NCBI GenBank assembly: GCA_037367405.1
Contig: JAZKJV010006941.1
Span: 434,001-498,000, forward strand
DNA from: Ottelia alismoides
Taxonomy: Eukaryota > Streptophyta > Magnoliopsida > Alismatales > Hydrocharitaceae
Reading direction: 5' to 3'
Length of the DNA: 64,000 nucleotides
The notes beneath the pieces were generated by a model. It made no database searches and was not told where the DNA came from. It worked only from the letters and a program-made list of their open reading frames with translations. Shown here in pieces: positions 11,891 to 23,848 of this stretch (the stretch's first letter is position 1; every line of letters begins with the position of its first letter). The translations under genes were made by a program, and so were the position numbers.

Positions 11891-13116
11891 GTCACTGATG
11901 AATCTTCATTTCATCACCATCATTCTTTCATTTTGGTCTTTAAACCCTAGTTAAATGCATGTATATAATATTATCTTGTACAAAATTACATCAATTATTT
12001 ACACTGCAAATATTGTAAAAAATTATTGTACATAAAGCTAAAATAAAAGAATAAAGAACATAAAAGAAAAAGAATGAAATACCATAGGTGTTGAATGACC
12101 CTAAACTCCGAGACCTAGGCATCACAATGACTGAGTTGACAAGGAATAAAGAAGTGGGAGATAAGGGTCAAAAATAATCCAAAACCCTAATTTTTAATTC
12201 TCCAATAAATAGGTTTAGGGACTTGTTTTATTCTTTATTATTTATACATCAAATTAATAAACTTTGAACATGAAACTTGTAGATAATAATGTATAAACCA
12301 ATAATCCAAAGGTCTTAACTGAGCTCCAAACTTTGATTTTGATAAGACACGTTTAAGAGTCAAAAAGCATTCCACGTTCTTTCTTTTTCTTTTCTTTATT
12401 TTATTTTCGACACTTATACGCATAAGTGTTTGCTAGGGAGACTACCAAAGGCAAGTATAGGTGGGTGATGAATCTCCATTTCATCACCTTTATTCTTTCA
12501 TTTTGGCCTTTAAACTCTAGTTAAATGCATGAATATAGCATTATCTTGTAAAAAATAACATCGATTATTTACACAATAAATATTATATAAAATATTTTAT
12601 TTAAGTCATAATTAAAGAATAAAGCAAAGAAAAGAAAAAATTAAATACCATATCGAGACCTAGGCATCATGATGACTAGGTTGACAAGGATTAAAGTAGG
12701 GGGGATAAAGGTCAAAAATAATCCAAAATCCTAATTTTTAATTCCCCAATAAATAGGTTTTGGGACATATTTTAGTTCGTATTATTTATATATCAAATCA
12801 AAAAACTTCGAACATGAAACTTGTAGATAATAATGGATAAAAAAATACAAATTTTATTCACATAAAAATAATGCACAATGTGCCCTAAATACTCAGAATA
12901 AAAAGCAGCAAAGAAAACATCCCAAACTTGTATCTTCTCCACATGAACTCGAAATTCACCAAACTCACCTTTATTGTTCAAAAAATTAATTATTTATTTA
13001 ATGAAGATGGTTTCATTCAATTTGGATTTAAGATGCAAAAGTTCGGTTTGGGCCCCCATTGTGCACTATATTTGTATACAATATACATTATATTTATTCT
13101 TTATAATGTTCACTCT

Positions 13117-13268
13117 TATGGCTTCAAATTTCAACGAAATTCCACCAAAATACTCCGAAATTTTTATTTCTTTAGGTTGTCGAAATCGAAACGCTGTCTT
13201 ATTTCTTTTTACCAAGATTTCAACGAAATATCAGCGAAATGTCAACGAAATTACATGACATTTAGGCG
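13117..13268 (-). mobile_element. Probable diverged TTTCGGTC-family MITE, copy E
   Basis: Begins TATGGCTTCAAATTTCAACG, close to the CATGGCCTCAAATTTC end of the family, and finishes near GACATTTAGGC, close to the GACATTTAAGGCC end. The interior repeats CAACGAAAT/CAGCGAAAT words. No target duplication is visible, so it is an old or damaged copy. Confidence 0.5.
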
Positions 13269-13602
13269 AAACAACAAAAATAAGGGAATCTACCCGTTGC
13301 TTTCATCGAAATTTGCATACATTATTGTACTTATTTATTCACTAATGCGTTGAGATGTTAGGTTGCTTTAGAATGTTTAAAGAAGTTATTTTAGTTAATT
13401 TCTAAATTTTACATATAAATCCAATCAAATCAGTTAGACACAAAAATTAAGAGTTAAATTCAAGTTTTATCTGAAAATCTTTGTATTTTTTCCTTTATTT
13501 TGATAGTCTTGGAAAATTTTAAGATTTATCTATTTTAAAATTCCAAACAATATGGCTACGTATTATTGTTCATTGTTTTGTTCTGTTTACTAAACCTAAA
13601 AA

Positions 13603-13790
13603 TACATATATAGCTATCTTTGTTTATATTATTATTATTAAAATCATAAAAAAAACAAAATATAAAAAAGATAAAAAGATTTTATTTTCCCTTTTTTGAG
13701 TATTTATAGCTATTTATATATATATATATATGCTAGCCTATATTATACATATATAGCTATCTTTGTTTATATTATTATTATTAAAATATC
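13603..13790. repeat. 45-bp AT-rich direct duplication
   Basis: ACATATATAGCTATCTTTG and the following TTATATTATTATTATTAAAA occur near 13603 and again near 13747, with about 100 bp of AT-rich DNA between. Probably a local duplication in decayed LTR DNA. Confidence 0.7.
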
Positions 13791-14363
13791 CTATATATTT
13801 TAAAATTCTTTAAAATAAAAAGGAATGTACTCAGGGTAATTTTCTAATTTTTCTATAATATATATTTATATATATCCTATATATCTATTATATACTACAT
13901 ATTATCTATATATCTTATATATACATATTATTTAGATCAAAAAGAAAAATTAAAAATCAGAAAATATAATAACAAATAAAAATTATAAAATTAAAAACAA
14001 AACAAAAATATAAATTAATCAAATAATTTAAATATTAAAACCATGCCAAAAATATAAAATCCCTACAAAAACACACAAACATTTAATGTCTTTTTAGCCA
14101 ATTTTTGTGATCTAATGCCCCTTTGTGGCTCGACCCCTACGCTTCCATACTATACATATCATTACATAGGGTATAATAAATTTTAGCTCACTATTATTCA
14201 TTGATTGAGCTTTAGTGTGTATTAGTTATTGATGTGCAATGAGTGAGGATATCTGAGAGCCGAGAGAGTGGTCAATACAACGATTGTCAGACTCAGCTTT
14301 TCGGGCACCGCAGACCCTCCAAGACTGGACGCTAGGATCACTCCTCGATATCTGCTTTCATCA

Positions 14364-16838
14364 GTCACATGACCCAGATGGGTTCTTTGTGTTTTTCCTT
14401 TAAGGAGTTCAAGGATATTATGGAGAAGATCGGTTCCTTGTGTTTTTCTTTAAGGGGTTCGAGTATATTATGGAGAATGATGTTATGGATCTTATGAAGG
14501 AGCTCAGAATGAGCAATTTCGGTTTTGCCAAGCAAAGCATGGCTATCATCATTCTTTTACCTAAGGAGCCCATTTGCGCTTTCCAATGTTTATGTCATTG
14601 TAATTAGGATGCTTGTGAAATGTCTTCGCCTAGTTGTTGGTGACATTATTTTGCTAATACAAGCAGCTTATGTTCCAAACCACCACACAGTGGGTAGTCT
14701 TGTAAAGGTCACTAAGATGATTGCATTCTGAAATATGAGACAGGTTGACGGAATATTTTTTAGAACGATTGACGGAATATTATGGAAGGTTGACTTCATC
14801 AAAGCCCATGACTATGTATGCTGAAGATTTCTTTGGGCTTCTCGTCTTAATAGTGGTTCCCAAGATCTATTGATTATATTATAAAAAGGTGTGTCACGGT
14901 TGCTTTTTACTTGATGTTGGTGAACTAGCATTCGGAGGGTGCTTATTTTCAGATGCAGAGGGTGCATTTGGCATGGTTGTCCTCTTGTACCGTTGTTTGT
15001 CATTATGGAAAATGTATAGGCAATGATGGTGAATCATGCTCTACAGACTGAAATGAGTAATAGATATGCAAGGGGGAACCCTAGCTTCTAGTTATTATAT
15101 AGGGATGATACGATCTTTTTTATTGAGGGACCAATGAATGAAAGAAAGAGAACTTATATAGTTGTTGACATTTTTGTTGAGCTTCCAAGTTTCTCTGTCA
15201 ACGATGACAAGTTGTCCTTTGTTCCTTTGGGGTAGCCGTAGGAGACTGTATGTTGTAAATTTTACATGTTATGTGCGGATTTATGGCTAAAATGCATGAA
15301 TTGGCATTTTGGATGTCATCTCCTCGCATAACCTTGAGCATATTCTGGCCAACTTGAAGGTTGTTTATGTCTATCAAGGCGGTCATCGTCTGCTTCTGAA
15401 GGAGATCATGATCGCCATCCAGGTGTTCTTTCTCTCGACTTGTTTGTTACAACTAGTGCTTCATTCATCTTGTTGCGTCATCCACTCCTCAAGCCACGGA
15501 CAGTTGCGTAAAGCCTATCTCGTGTGTTTTTAGCACCCTTTATTTGAACAATGTCAATAATCTCTACAGATATGAACTGAGTGGTGGGGTCCATCTATCA
15601 AGAGATAGTCACCTAGTGCTATTGAAGACGGTTCCCACGGCTATCCCATTGTTCTTTTTATCTACACACATTTTGCTTGTTGCGGTGAAGGGGAAGTAGG
15701 AGGCACTTATGAGATATTTCTTCTGGACCACTTCTGGGGAGCATAAGCGGATGCCTTTGATGGGGTAGAAAATCGTGATGCTTAAGAGGATGGTGGGTTG
15801 AGGATTCAAAGCTTGAAGGCGATGGAGAATGCTTTGTTGATGAAGCGGGTGACTCATGGGGTGGAGGGTCAGATTAGCTATGCATGACATTACGATCGAT
15901 ATATGGTGTTTCTCTAGATCCATCTTCACATGGGGTTGTTGTATATGTTCCTTCCAACTTCTACAGGGGATTTGTTCGGTACCCCCTCGTGTGATTCCTC
16001 TAATGAGGCATGTTTTAAGCGGTGATAATTGGTACCATTTTTGACCAGATGATTGGACAAGACAAGGGACGTTGCATTATTGCTTACCCCACATTTTTGT
16101 TTTGACAGTTGCGCAGATTGTTCTGTGAGGGATTGTTGGGGCGGCATCTAGATCCCACTCTTCTGTATCGATTTATTGGATCAACGTTTGCGTAGTTTTT
16201 GCATCTTTTGGAGACAATCCCAGTATGTGAGGGACTTTCTAGCACTGTGGATCATTATACCTCGATCGAAGAATGTATCATGGTGTGGAAGGCATATAAG
16301 GCTTCTACTTAACGATGGTTTTTAATACAGTCTCAAACTAGCTCAGAGACATGGAGGTTGAAGGTCCTACTCGGGTCCGGATTTTTAATTGATTGCTGAG
16401 AATGGATCCTCTGATGATTGGTAAGCGAAGACCTAGGTTCTTCCCAATGAGTAGTAACAAATGTTAGTATTGTTTGGAGAAGAGGAGAATGTTGAGTACA
16501 TCCTCTTTGGTTGTTATGTTGTAAGGAAGGTGCGGGCCGCTTCGCTTGTTGAGATGTATCTAACCTCAAACTAGGTTGATTTCTGGGAATCCATGAACGA
16601 TATGGGACATGGCAGCAGTGTCACCATGGTTTGGTAGTGACTATTTTATAGGCTATGTGGCTTGCACGGAATGGATCTATATTCCTGGGAGAAAGAATGT
16701 ACATGAAGAATGTAATGGAGCATGCAAAAAGTCTAGGGAGCTTTCCAACTTTGTTATTATTTTTAAGGAATGCCGATATATAATATTATACAGGTGGGCA
16801 TCTCCACGACGTAACACATGCTTTTTTCGGAAAAAAAA
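14364..16838 (+). pseudogene. L1-like LINE, RT and C-terminal part (decayed)
   Basis: Continues the LINE of 10680-11890 after the LTR insertion. It opens with DPDGFFVFF (the APGPDGF block), then LLPKE, then LRLVVGDIILLIQAAYVPN (RT fingers/palm). The catalytic box near 15098-15109 reads YRDD instead of YADD. The block GGHRLLLKE...FFLS near 15376 occurs again near 15590-15660 as LVLLKTVPTAIPLFFLSTH, so part may be duplicated. The zf-RVT-like CLEKRR/ENVEYILFGC is near 16440-16510. It ends at an A-run near 16829-16837. Many stops and frameshifts; dead. Confidence 0.72.
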
Positions 16839-16965
16839 ATACGGGGGTTCCTAAAGAGGGGGAACTTTGATAATTTTTTGCATGTCACATGTGAGTACTT
16901 TGTTTGCATTTTACCATCGATAGTAGTTCACTTTAGTTGACAAATGGTCAAAAAATATTTGCCAA

Positions 16966-18440
16966 TTGAACAATGAATTATATAATAACGGTTGGAAACA
17001 AATCTTTTGTGCCTTATTTAAGAAATTTGTGAAAGTTGTGCAAGCTCGGATTTCATCAAATCTATTTAGATCATTTTGTTATGTCTATGACAGTTTAGTA
17101 TCGCTTCATATCGATGAACTTGTATTCAATAACAAAACTGTGATTATGGAAATCAAGAAGCCGATGTTAAATACTTGATCAGATAGTTATGTCATGTGAT
17201 AGTGAATATTACCTGAATCGTGCAAGTCATAATCGAATACAAAGGAAGGAAGTGGATGAGGCTTTAAAGGTTATGAAACCTAAGAAAGGGGTAGGACCTG
17301 GTGATATTCCTACAGTAGTTTGGAAAGTACTAGGTGAACGAAGTTTGACTTGGCTCACAAAATTTGGGAATATGTGATCGAAAGAAGGTTGATGCAAGTT
17401 TCCAAAATAACTAAAAACCAATTCGGATTCATGCCAGGTCGCTCAACTATTGAAGTTGTCCACTTGTTGAGGAGAATAATGGAGATTTATAGAGCTAAAA
17501 GGAAGAACCTCCATATGATTATTATTGATTTGGAGAAGGCTTATAATTCTGTCTTGATGGAGATATTATAGAGAGTTTTGAAGAATAGACAAGTACATGT
17601 CTTATACATTAACCTTATAAAAGATATGTATGATGGGGCTTCATCTTGTGTAAGAATTCAGTCCGGGAAGAGTGATATTTTAACATATGCATCGATCTGC
17701 ATCAAGATTCAGCTTTAAGTCGATTCCCTTTTACTTTGATTATGGACAAGATGACTAGTCACATTTAGGATGAGATACTTTGGTGTATGTTGTCCGTCGA
17801 TGATATTGTGTTGATTGATGAAACAAGAGATGGGATAAGTGAGAAGCTGAAGGTTTGGAGACATGCCTTAAAGATTAAAGGATTTTGTATAAGCATGGCT
17901 AAAACTGAATTTATGGAGTGCACATTTGATGGAAACAATGGTGAAGGACTCGAGGTGAAGATTAGAGACGATAGCATTCAGAAGAAAGATTCTTTTAGAT
18001 GTGGAGAGGAGCCTCTACTGTTCTTTGCAATAAGAAAATCCCTCTGAAAGTCAAAGAAAAGTATTACAAAGCAGTCGCGAGACCTGCCATGCTCTATGGA
18101 TCAGAATGTTGGCCTGTTAAAAGATCGGATTCAAAATGAGGAGATCAGAAGGAAAGTTGATGTAACTCCGATAGAGGATAAGATGAGAGAAAATTGCTTA
18201 AGATGGTTTGACCATTTGCAATGGAGGTTGGTTGATGCACCAACTAGAAGATGCGAGATTTGGGATGTTGAGCCGGTTAAGAGATGGTGAGGAAGGATCG
18301 AGAAGTGTTGGAATGAGACCATCCGAAGGGATCTTAGTTATTTGGATTTAAGCTCGAGAATGACCCAAAAAAGATATAGATAGAGGCAGCAAATCCACGT
18401 AGAGCCAACTTAATTGTGGAAAAAGGCTTTGTTGTTGTCG
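16966..18440 (+). mobile_element. RTE-clade LINE, decayed
   Basis: Plus-strand frames carry the RTE reverse transcriptase in order: EVDEALKVMKPKKGVGPGD and VVWKVLGE (17240-17340), NQFGFMPGRSTIE and IIIDLEKAYNSV (17419-17553), a catalytic SVDD at 17793-17804 where ADD is expected, DETRDGISEKLKVWRHALK (17819-17875), then ENCLRWFDHLQWRLVDAP (18190-18240). The 3' end reads GAGCCAACTTAATTGTGG and then a TTGTTGTTG tail near 18430, the usual plant RTE ending. Frameshifts, stops and an internal deletion near 18040-18110 make it inactive. The endonuclease is not recognisable. Confidence 0.82.
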
Positions 18441-19500
18441 TATTACAGTTATGTCGGGCATTGTGAGTGTGGGTCTGCCAAGATACCATTTTTTGTCATT
18501 AGAGATGGTATATACTTGGTAAAAACTAGATTGAATATAGTCGGATCAAAAAACTTGTTTCAATACTAGCAACTTTATTGGTCTTTAATATGTCAGAATT
18601 GAAAGGTGTTGTATTTTGATGTTAGTCAGCCAAGTATTCCTCTGTTGTTGGGCATATTAGTCAGTAAATGACAACCTCAAGTGTGTACGTTGGAATGCAT
18701 TTGTCAGTGTTTAAACATTTGAAGTTGTCTCTTCGTTGTTAGCCATCATTTAGAAAAACAGGACATTCAAAGATATTTGGGCCCATCAAAGATCATTATT
18801 TTGGTGCAAAAGAATGTAAGTTCTCTACTAAATAATATTATTCTTTTAGCAAGAGATTGTGCTACATTGTGCAATATGAAGAAGAATGTGGTTTCAAACT
18901 CTCATACAAAGGCAGGAAACAACTCAGTAGCTTATACATATGTCAATTTAGTGATCAAGATATTGATGTTCAATTATAAAACCACCATGTGGTGTCATTG
19001 TGTCAACGATCACTAATTGCATGAGTGAATAAAGTACGTCTGATTTCATTTTTCATTTCACCAAATGTACACTATTGTAAATCAACAATTTCTATAGAGG
19101 AACAAGTATCTAGGATATCCTTCCCCCCCACCCAATTTCATTAAATGTACAAATCCCTATCATAGATCAACAATTTTTACTTTCTATAGAGGAACAGCAA
19201 GCTAGGATATCCCCCCATCGTGCTGTTGTTTTAGTGAGAATCATCTACATTTTGCAACAAGACAAGGACAAGGTCTTGCAATGTGATCGAATAAAGAGTG
19301 ACAACCAGCGACAAGGCAACAACCAACGAGCAAGCAGCATAATGTCATGCGGCGAAATAAGGGGAATCTTGCATGAGTACAGAGAAAAAAATTAACAAAA
19401 TCGTGTGTCGATAAAGAGATGACGTGCAAGACCAACAACCAAACAGGGAACTACAACAATGTTTTAAGGATAAACCCAAAGAAAGGGGTAATAATTGCGC
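18441..19500. other. Unassigned, contains an 84-bp direct duplication
   Basis: No coding domain found. Around 19053-19215 a segment containing AAATGTAC...AGATCAACAATTT...CTATAGAGGAACA...CTAGGATATCC occurs twice about 84 bp apart with small differences. The rest shows nothing recognisable. Confidence 0.4.
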
Positions 19501-20700
19501 AATATAATAAGCACTAGTACAACGTAAAGTAGACAAACTGAATAAGCCAATCCCTCTGAGGATAAAGCTTCGAATCAGAGGGTGCAACTATAAATGGATG
19601 CTCATTCCCATATATAAAGGGGACTCTATTGATAAAGATCATAAGGGATGGAACATCAAAGGTCGTCAGGGGGTGGGAAGGAGGTGGCAGAGAGGGGTCC
19701 GGCGAGAAAGGGCCACACACCATGAGGGAGGTCATGAATGGAGGGAGAACGAGAAGTTGAAGAGCATTGAAGTAAAGGCAGAGGAAGACCACAAAGATTC
19801 GAAGTTGGATGGGGGTGGTTGGCAAATGCCAGACCACTGAAACCGGTGAGTGGGCAAGGCCCGTGCTCCTGCGAGGTATGAGGTTGCATCTGGTGCTTTA
19901 GGTGTGGGGGGGAAGGCCACCTAGCCAAGTGGTGCCTCAAGAAGGAAGCGTTTTGCTAAGGGCTTTTGCTACGATGGTAGCCATGAAACCTTCTGGAGGT
20001 TTGAGCCTCTCGCATTCAGTGGAGGAGTTGCCACATATTGATGGGATTCTCATTGCGAAGGGTACAAAAGTGGAACTCCAACGTCTAGAGGCGCTTATGG
20101 CCTCAACTAGAGAAGGTGGATGCAAGGAGGATGGTGTCCACGTGATAGATTTGGTGATGAGTGTTTGAGGGCTAAAGGTAGATGAAGCGAGGTCTTTCCC
20201 TGAAGGTGATAGCGAGGTTTTCCAATGACGGTGAGTTGCCAACTTGCCATCGCCCAACGCATCATGATGGATCTATCAAGCATCAGCACCAATAGTAGAT
20301 GGACAATATCAAATAGGAAGTTACCTATCAGATGTCAAAATTTTGCATTGGTTGCATCAATGATCTCTATGATGGGGGAGGTTGTAGCGATGCTTCAAGA
20401 TGGCTTGTGACTCGTTGAAGTGATGGACGTGGAGATGAACTAAAGGGCATAGCAAGATGGCTTCCCCCACCCTGACCTATCGAGTTAGGTGACCTTCTTT
20501 CCTCCTAGAGCTTTCACATTTCCTCAACAATGGTTTGATCATCAGTGGATATTATTGGCGATGAAGGCTGAGGAGAGGAATCGTCTCCTAACATCTTCAG
20601 AGGAAATTTTGCCACCAACTCATGTGATCCCCATGACAGTTACGACGTAGGTAGGACTGGGGTGAGAACTGTAGGGCCTCACAATGATGCATCTTTCTTA
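19500..20700 (+). pseudogene. LINE ORF1 (zinc-knuckle) remnant
   Basis: At about 19889-19936 the plus strand reads CFRCGGEGHLAKWCLK, a CX2CX4HX4C zinc knuckle as in the ORF1 of plant L1-like LINEs (compare the intact pair at about 46060-46170). The frame shifts just after; 19902-20168 then reads SGGLSLSHSVEELPHIDGIL. Upstream 19598-19840 is open but low in recognisable content. It belongs to the LINE whose endonuclease and RT parts follow at 22560-26130, interrupted by two MITEs and one repeat-rich insert. Confidence 0.55.
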
Positions 20701-21219
20701 GGGGATTTTCGGTTAGGGGGATAAACCCCCCTTGGGGTGGTTTACCCTCCCTAACCCACTCCTTTCTCTTTCTAAGTGGGGCCTACTTTTTGTCTTTTTA
20801 AAAAATTAAATAAATCAATTCCCCATCATCAATTCCATCAAAAAATAATATATTATACCATCATATCATATAAAAATTATAAACTACTCAAGGTTGTAGT
20901 ACTGTATTTTTACTTCTCCTTTTCTGTAACATTATTTTCTTTCTTTTTTAATATATTGGGGCGAACACCGTTGAGTGTCTCCCCCTTTTTTTGAGCCTCA
21001 AAAAAATTTATAAACTACTCCACTTCTACTCACTTTTTCAAACTCCAATACAATCACATCACAATAACTACTCACTTTTTCAAACTTCAATACAATCATA
21101 TCAGAATAAATCCACTTCTAACCCACCCCCAGTTTAACCCTCTATCCAAACACCAAAACCAAAAAATGGGTTACCCGCTACCAGTTTAACCCACCTAAAC
21201 CCACTATCCAAACACACCC
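20701..21219. mobile_element. Harbinger/Tourist-like MITE with TTA duplication
   Basis: Flanked by TTA on both sides (20698-20700 and 21220-21222). The ends GGGGATTTTCGGTTAGGGGG and CCCACTATCCAAACACACCC form an imperfect inverted repeat. The interior shares CCAATACAATCACATCACA and CACTTTTTCAAA words with the smaller MITE at 35361-35726, so the two belong to related families. A 118-bp LINE 3' fragment (20890-21007) is inserted within it. Confidence 0.7.
20890..21007 (+). mobile_element. 5'-truncated L1-like LINE 3' end
   Basis: A 118-bp piece with the 3'-terminal hairpin GGGGCGAACACC...GAGTGTCTCCCCC (20958-20985), then GAGCCTC and an A-run. The same 3' end is at 60065-60110 and, inverted, near 31301-31347. 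The 13-bp TTATAAACTACTC flanks it at 20877-20889 and 21008-21020, a target duplication of L1 type. Confidence 0.8.
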
Positions 21220-22046
21220 TTAGAGTTTGAGATGAGGCTTTTCAAGGATGTGGTTAAAGGGGGTCACACCCGTTACATCTTTAGTGTTGTCCTAAAGATG
21301 GACCTAGATTGGGTCAGGAGGGTACCTCACCTAGATAAAGACCCCAATTCTTCTATACGAGACCCAACACGCACGAGCCAAGAAAGACACGGTTCCCAAG
21401 TCAACTCCGGTGGCTGCTCCAGTTCTTCTTTCCCAACCTCCGGCTCAATCGAGGTTCCCAAATCATGTGTGTGAGGCCTCCAATTAAAAAGAGATCGCAG
21501 TCCTGCGATTTCAATCGGGAACTTGGGAGATGAACCCTCGATTTCTTCGAACGAGGATGATTTAATTCACGTCAAAGGCAGCATGTGGAGGGGGAATTTA
21601 AATGCGAAAATTGCTCAAGGCGGCTTTTGGTAGCCTCGTGGCATCCCATGGTGGTAGAAGCAAGTGGTTGGTTGTAGGTGCATTTAAACAATCCACTCAC
21701 CCCGAACTATCATTCTACCAAAGAGAAGGAAGCTGTGTGTGCCGGGAAGGCTGGAGCTCGAGATAGAGGATAACTTTGCTATCTCGTGGTGAATAGTGGG
21801 CAGGTAGTTGGAACAACCCTCCTGTGGAGGAACAAATTTCAAACATTTCTACAGAACTTTCGGATGAAATAGATGCTAGTCATGCTCGTGTTGGGGTCAA
21901 GATGGATGGGGAGTGAAAGAACGAGAGAAGAGGGCAGTGGGATCAATTCTCGGGTTGTAGCAAATGGACGTTGTGTGTTTAAAGAAGACAGAGATCAAGG
22001 AATAGGACCAGGTGTTATAAAAATCGATGGCGAGGCCCCATCCAAT
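21220..22046 (+). pseudogene. Probable LINE ORF1 tail and start of endonuclease (decayed)
   Basis: Lies between two MITEs in the same plus-strand LINE. The frame at 21232-21474 is open for 80 codons (HLDKDPNSSIRD...) but matches no named domain. I assign it to the LINE by position only. Nothing else is visible. Confidence 0.35.
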
Positions 22047-22548
22047 TAGGGATGAAAATGATCGGATACGGATATGAATATAGGTATAATCATATTTTTA
22101 TCCATTTTAAAATATGAATACGAATGTGGATACGAATATTGACGAACGTAAAAAATGTGTTACCGTATCCTTAAAAACGACTACGAATGTAAAACGAATA
22201 CGAATCGGATACGAATAATAATAGAATTTTTTAATAGATTAACTAATATATACATGTTTAGGATGGTTTACACATAAAATAGATATACTAGATATAGTAA
22301 TTTCATAACAATTATATCAATAATGGTGAATGCAATCATAAAATGTTGTTACACACAGTTATAAATAAATATATTACTATACTTATGAACGAAAACGAAT
22401 ATACGAATGCGAATATTAGCGAATGTCAAAGTGATATCCATATCCGCATCCATTTTAAAACGAATACGAATACGAATGTCAAAATATGTACAAAACGAAT
22501 ACGATAGTGGATCGGTTACGAATATATTCACATTCGTTTTCATCCCTA
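22047..22548. mobile_element. hAT-type MITE with TAGGGATGAAAA ends
   Basis: 502 bp. The ends TAGGGATGAAAATGA and TCGTTTTCATCCCTA are inverted repeats. The perfect 8-bp CATCCAAT flanks it at 22039-22046 and 22549-22556. The interior is filled with CGAATACGAAT / GGATACGGATATGAATA words. No coding. Inserted in the endonuclease part of the plus-strand LINE. Confidence 0.9.
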
Positions 22549-22559
22549 CATCCAATACA

Positions 22560-23130
22560 TTAATGTGCCTTATGTGTTGATGGATGCACGGTAAGGGCCC
22601 TACTCGAATGGAATGTGTCAAGATCCTACCCTCGAGAAGCTTCTTCAACGATCATCCCGACCATGATGAAAGCAAGGGAAGAGCCAAAAGAGTGGTCCCT
22701 CGAGAGTTCGCTAAGAGGAGCATAGTGACAATTCCAGGAGAGTGGATGAGTTTTTCGGATCTAGATCGATGACAATTGTTGTGGACCGGATGCTAGACCA
22801 TAGTAGATGGATGCTCTCTTCAACGTACGGTCCAATTGGAGTCATAGAGTAAGGTACTTTTCAATTACTTGCAACTAATATAATCGAGACCTTAAATTGT
22901 GGGTTACAACTTAAATGTCACTTTGCTTATTGATAATCATCTAAGGATAAGGGTTGGTCATTGGCTATAGGTAGTTCTCTCATCTTGTGGGGAAGTTATC
23001 ATTCCAGTGTTGGATACCTCGAGCAGCAGTTACATATGGAGGAATAGTTCTTCGCAATCTCGTATCCATCGCTTCCGTGTATCGGTGGAATTGTTGGATC
23101 TCTTTCCCTATGCATCAATTTGTTCACTCC
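22560..23130 (+). pseudogene. LINE endonuclease remnant
   Basis: Plus-strand frames give LINE endonuclease blocks: SSTYGPIGV near 22817, VGYNLNVTLLIDN near 22895-22935 (usually GGDFNVT), and SSSYIWRNSSSQSRI near 23020-23065 (usually YTWRNSS..SRIDRF), then FPYASICSL/VHSLRR. Multiple stops. The frame resumes after the insert at about 23131-23848 with MLXDHNLFCWKSEENGHP, the usual LSDHTPLCW...NGHP block. Confidence 0.7.
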
Positions 23131-23848
23131 CTAAGACGTGAAGGTTCAGGAAAGCGGTATGCGTATGCGTTCGGACTGGTCACCGAATACTGATTAATCG
23201 GTATGCGGGGGCATATGCAGGGTATATGCGGTTCTACGCGGTTTTCTAATTTTTAATTTAAAAATAAAAAAATATCTATGAATAACATTACCACTGAAGT
23301 TATGTATCTAAGTGGAGTTAAAGAAGATCTAAGAAAAACGGTTCATGTTAGATGAGTGTGCATATATACTTTTAATTGCCTCATAATTAATCACAAAAAA
23401 TATTTACCATAAAAACTTTACATTATATAATTCGTAATAACAAAACTTCAATACACATACATGCACTACATGAGCAAAACCTCAATCGGCATATCTAAAA
23501 AATATTCGACGATATATTGCATATACTCGTGAAAATAATACATGAGAAAAACATAAAACATTGCATATACATAATGGTATAATGCATTGCAATTGTATAG
23601 AAATGCATGTCATATTCTAACAATTGAATGAAGAGGCAGAATTATAGAATTAAGGACCTGAATGAGAAGATTGAAAAGTTGGAGCTGCTGGAGCAGTATG
23701 CGGGGCATATGTGGGATATGCAGGGCATATGCGGGCCGCATATGCGGGGAGGGCGCATAATGCACTGATTCAAGTAATCGGTGCGGTCTGCATGCCGCAC
23801 GGGCATATGCGGCCGCATATGCGACCCGTGCGGCCGATTTAGTGAACA
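23131..23848. mobile_element. Repeat-rich insertion with GCATATGCGG words
   Basis: It splits the LINE endonuclease between VHSLRR and MLXDHN, so it is an insertion of about 0.7 kb. Both end regions carry clustered GCATATGCGG / CCGCATATGC words (near 23150-23250 and 23700-23835), flanking an AT-rich centre. This architecture is typical of non-autonomous DNA transposons with subterminal repeats. I could not identify clear terminal repeats or a target duplication, so limits are within about 15 bp. Confidence 0.6.

Larger units (their letters stand above)
11896..14363 (+). mobile_element. Deleted LTR element related to the 35-kb LARD
   Basis: Flanked by a perfect 5-bp duplication GTCAC (11891-11895 and 14364-14368). 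The left LTR starts TGATGAATCTTC at 11896. A second, similar LTR start, TGATGAATCTCC, lies at 12466 after a polypurine-like GCAAGTATAGGTGGG. The element ends TTTCATCA at 14363. The first 370-400 bp of both LTRs align by eye (both contain GACCTAGGCATCA and GAACATGAAACTTGTAGAT). The rest of the left LTR and almost all the interior are deleted. Start, end and polypurine sequence resemble the element at 35130-44802, so they are probably distant relatives. No coding sequence. Confidence 0.82.
12466..14363 (+). repeat. Right LTR of the deleted element
   Basis: About 1.9 kb from TGATGAATCTCC to TTTCATCA. It is very AT-rich at 13.3-14.1 kb. It carries a probable diverged hAT MITE near 13117-13268 and a duplicated 45-bp AT-rich word near 13603 and 13747. 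Confidence 0.7.

Noticed and set aside
13580..14100. Very AT-rich region that could be seen as an origin or matrix attachment site
   Set aside because: It lies inside a decayed LTR with target duplications; composition alone does not support a function.
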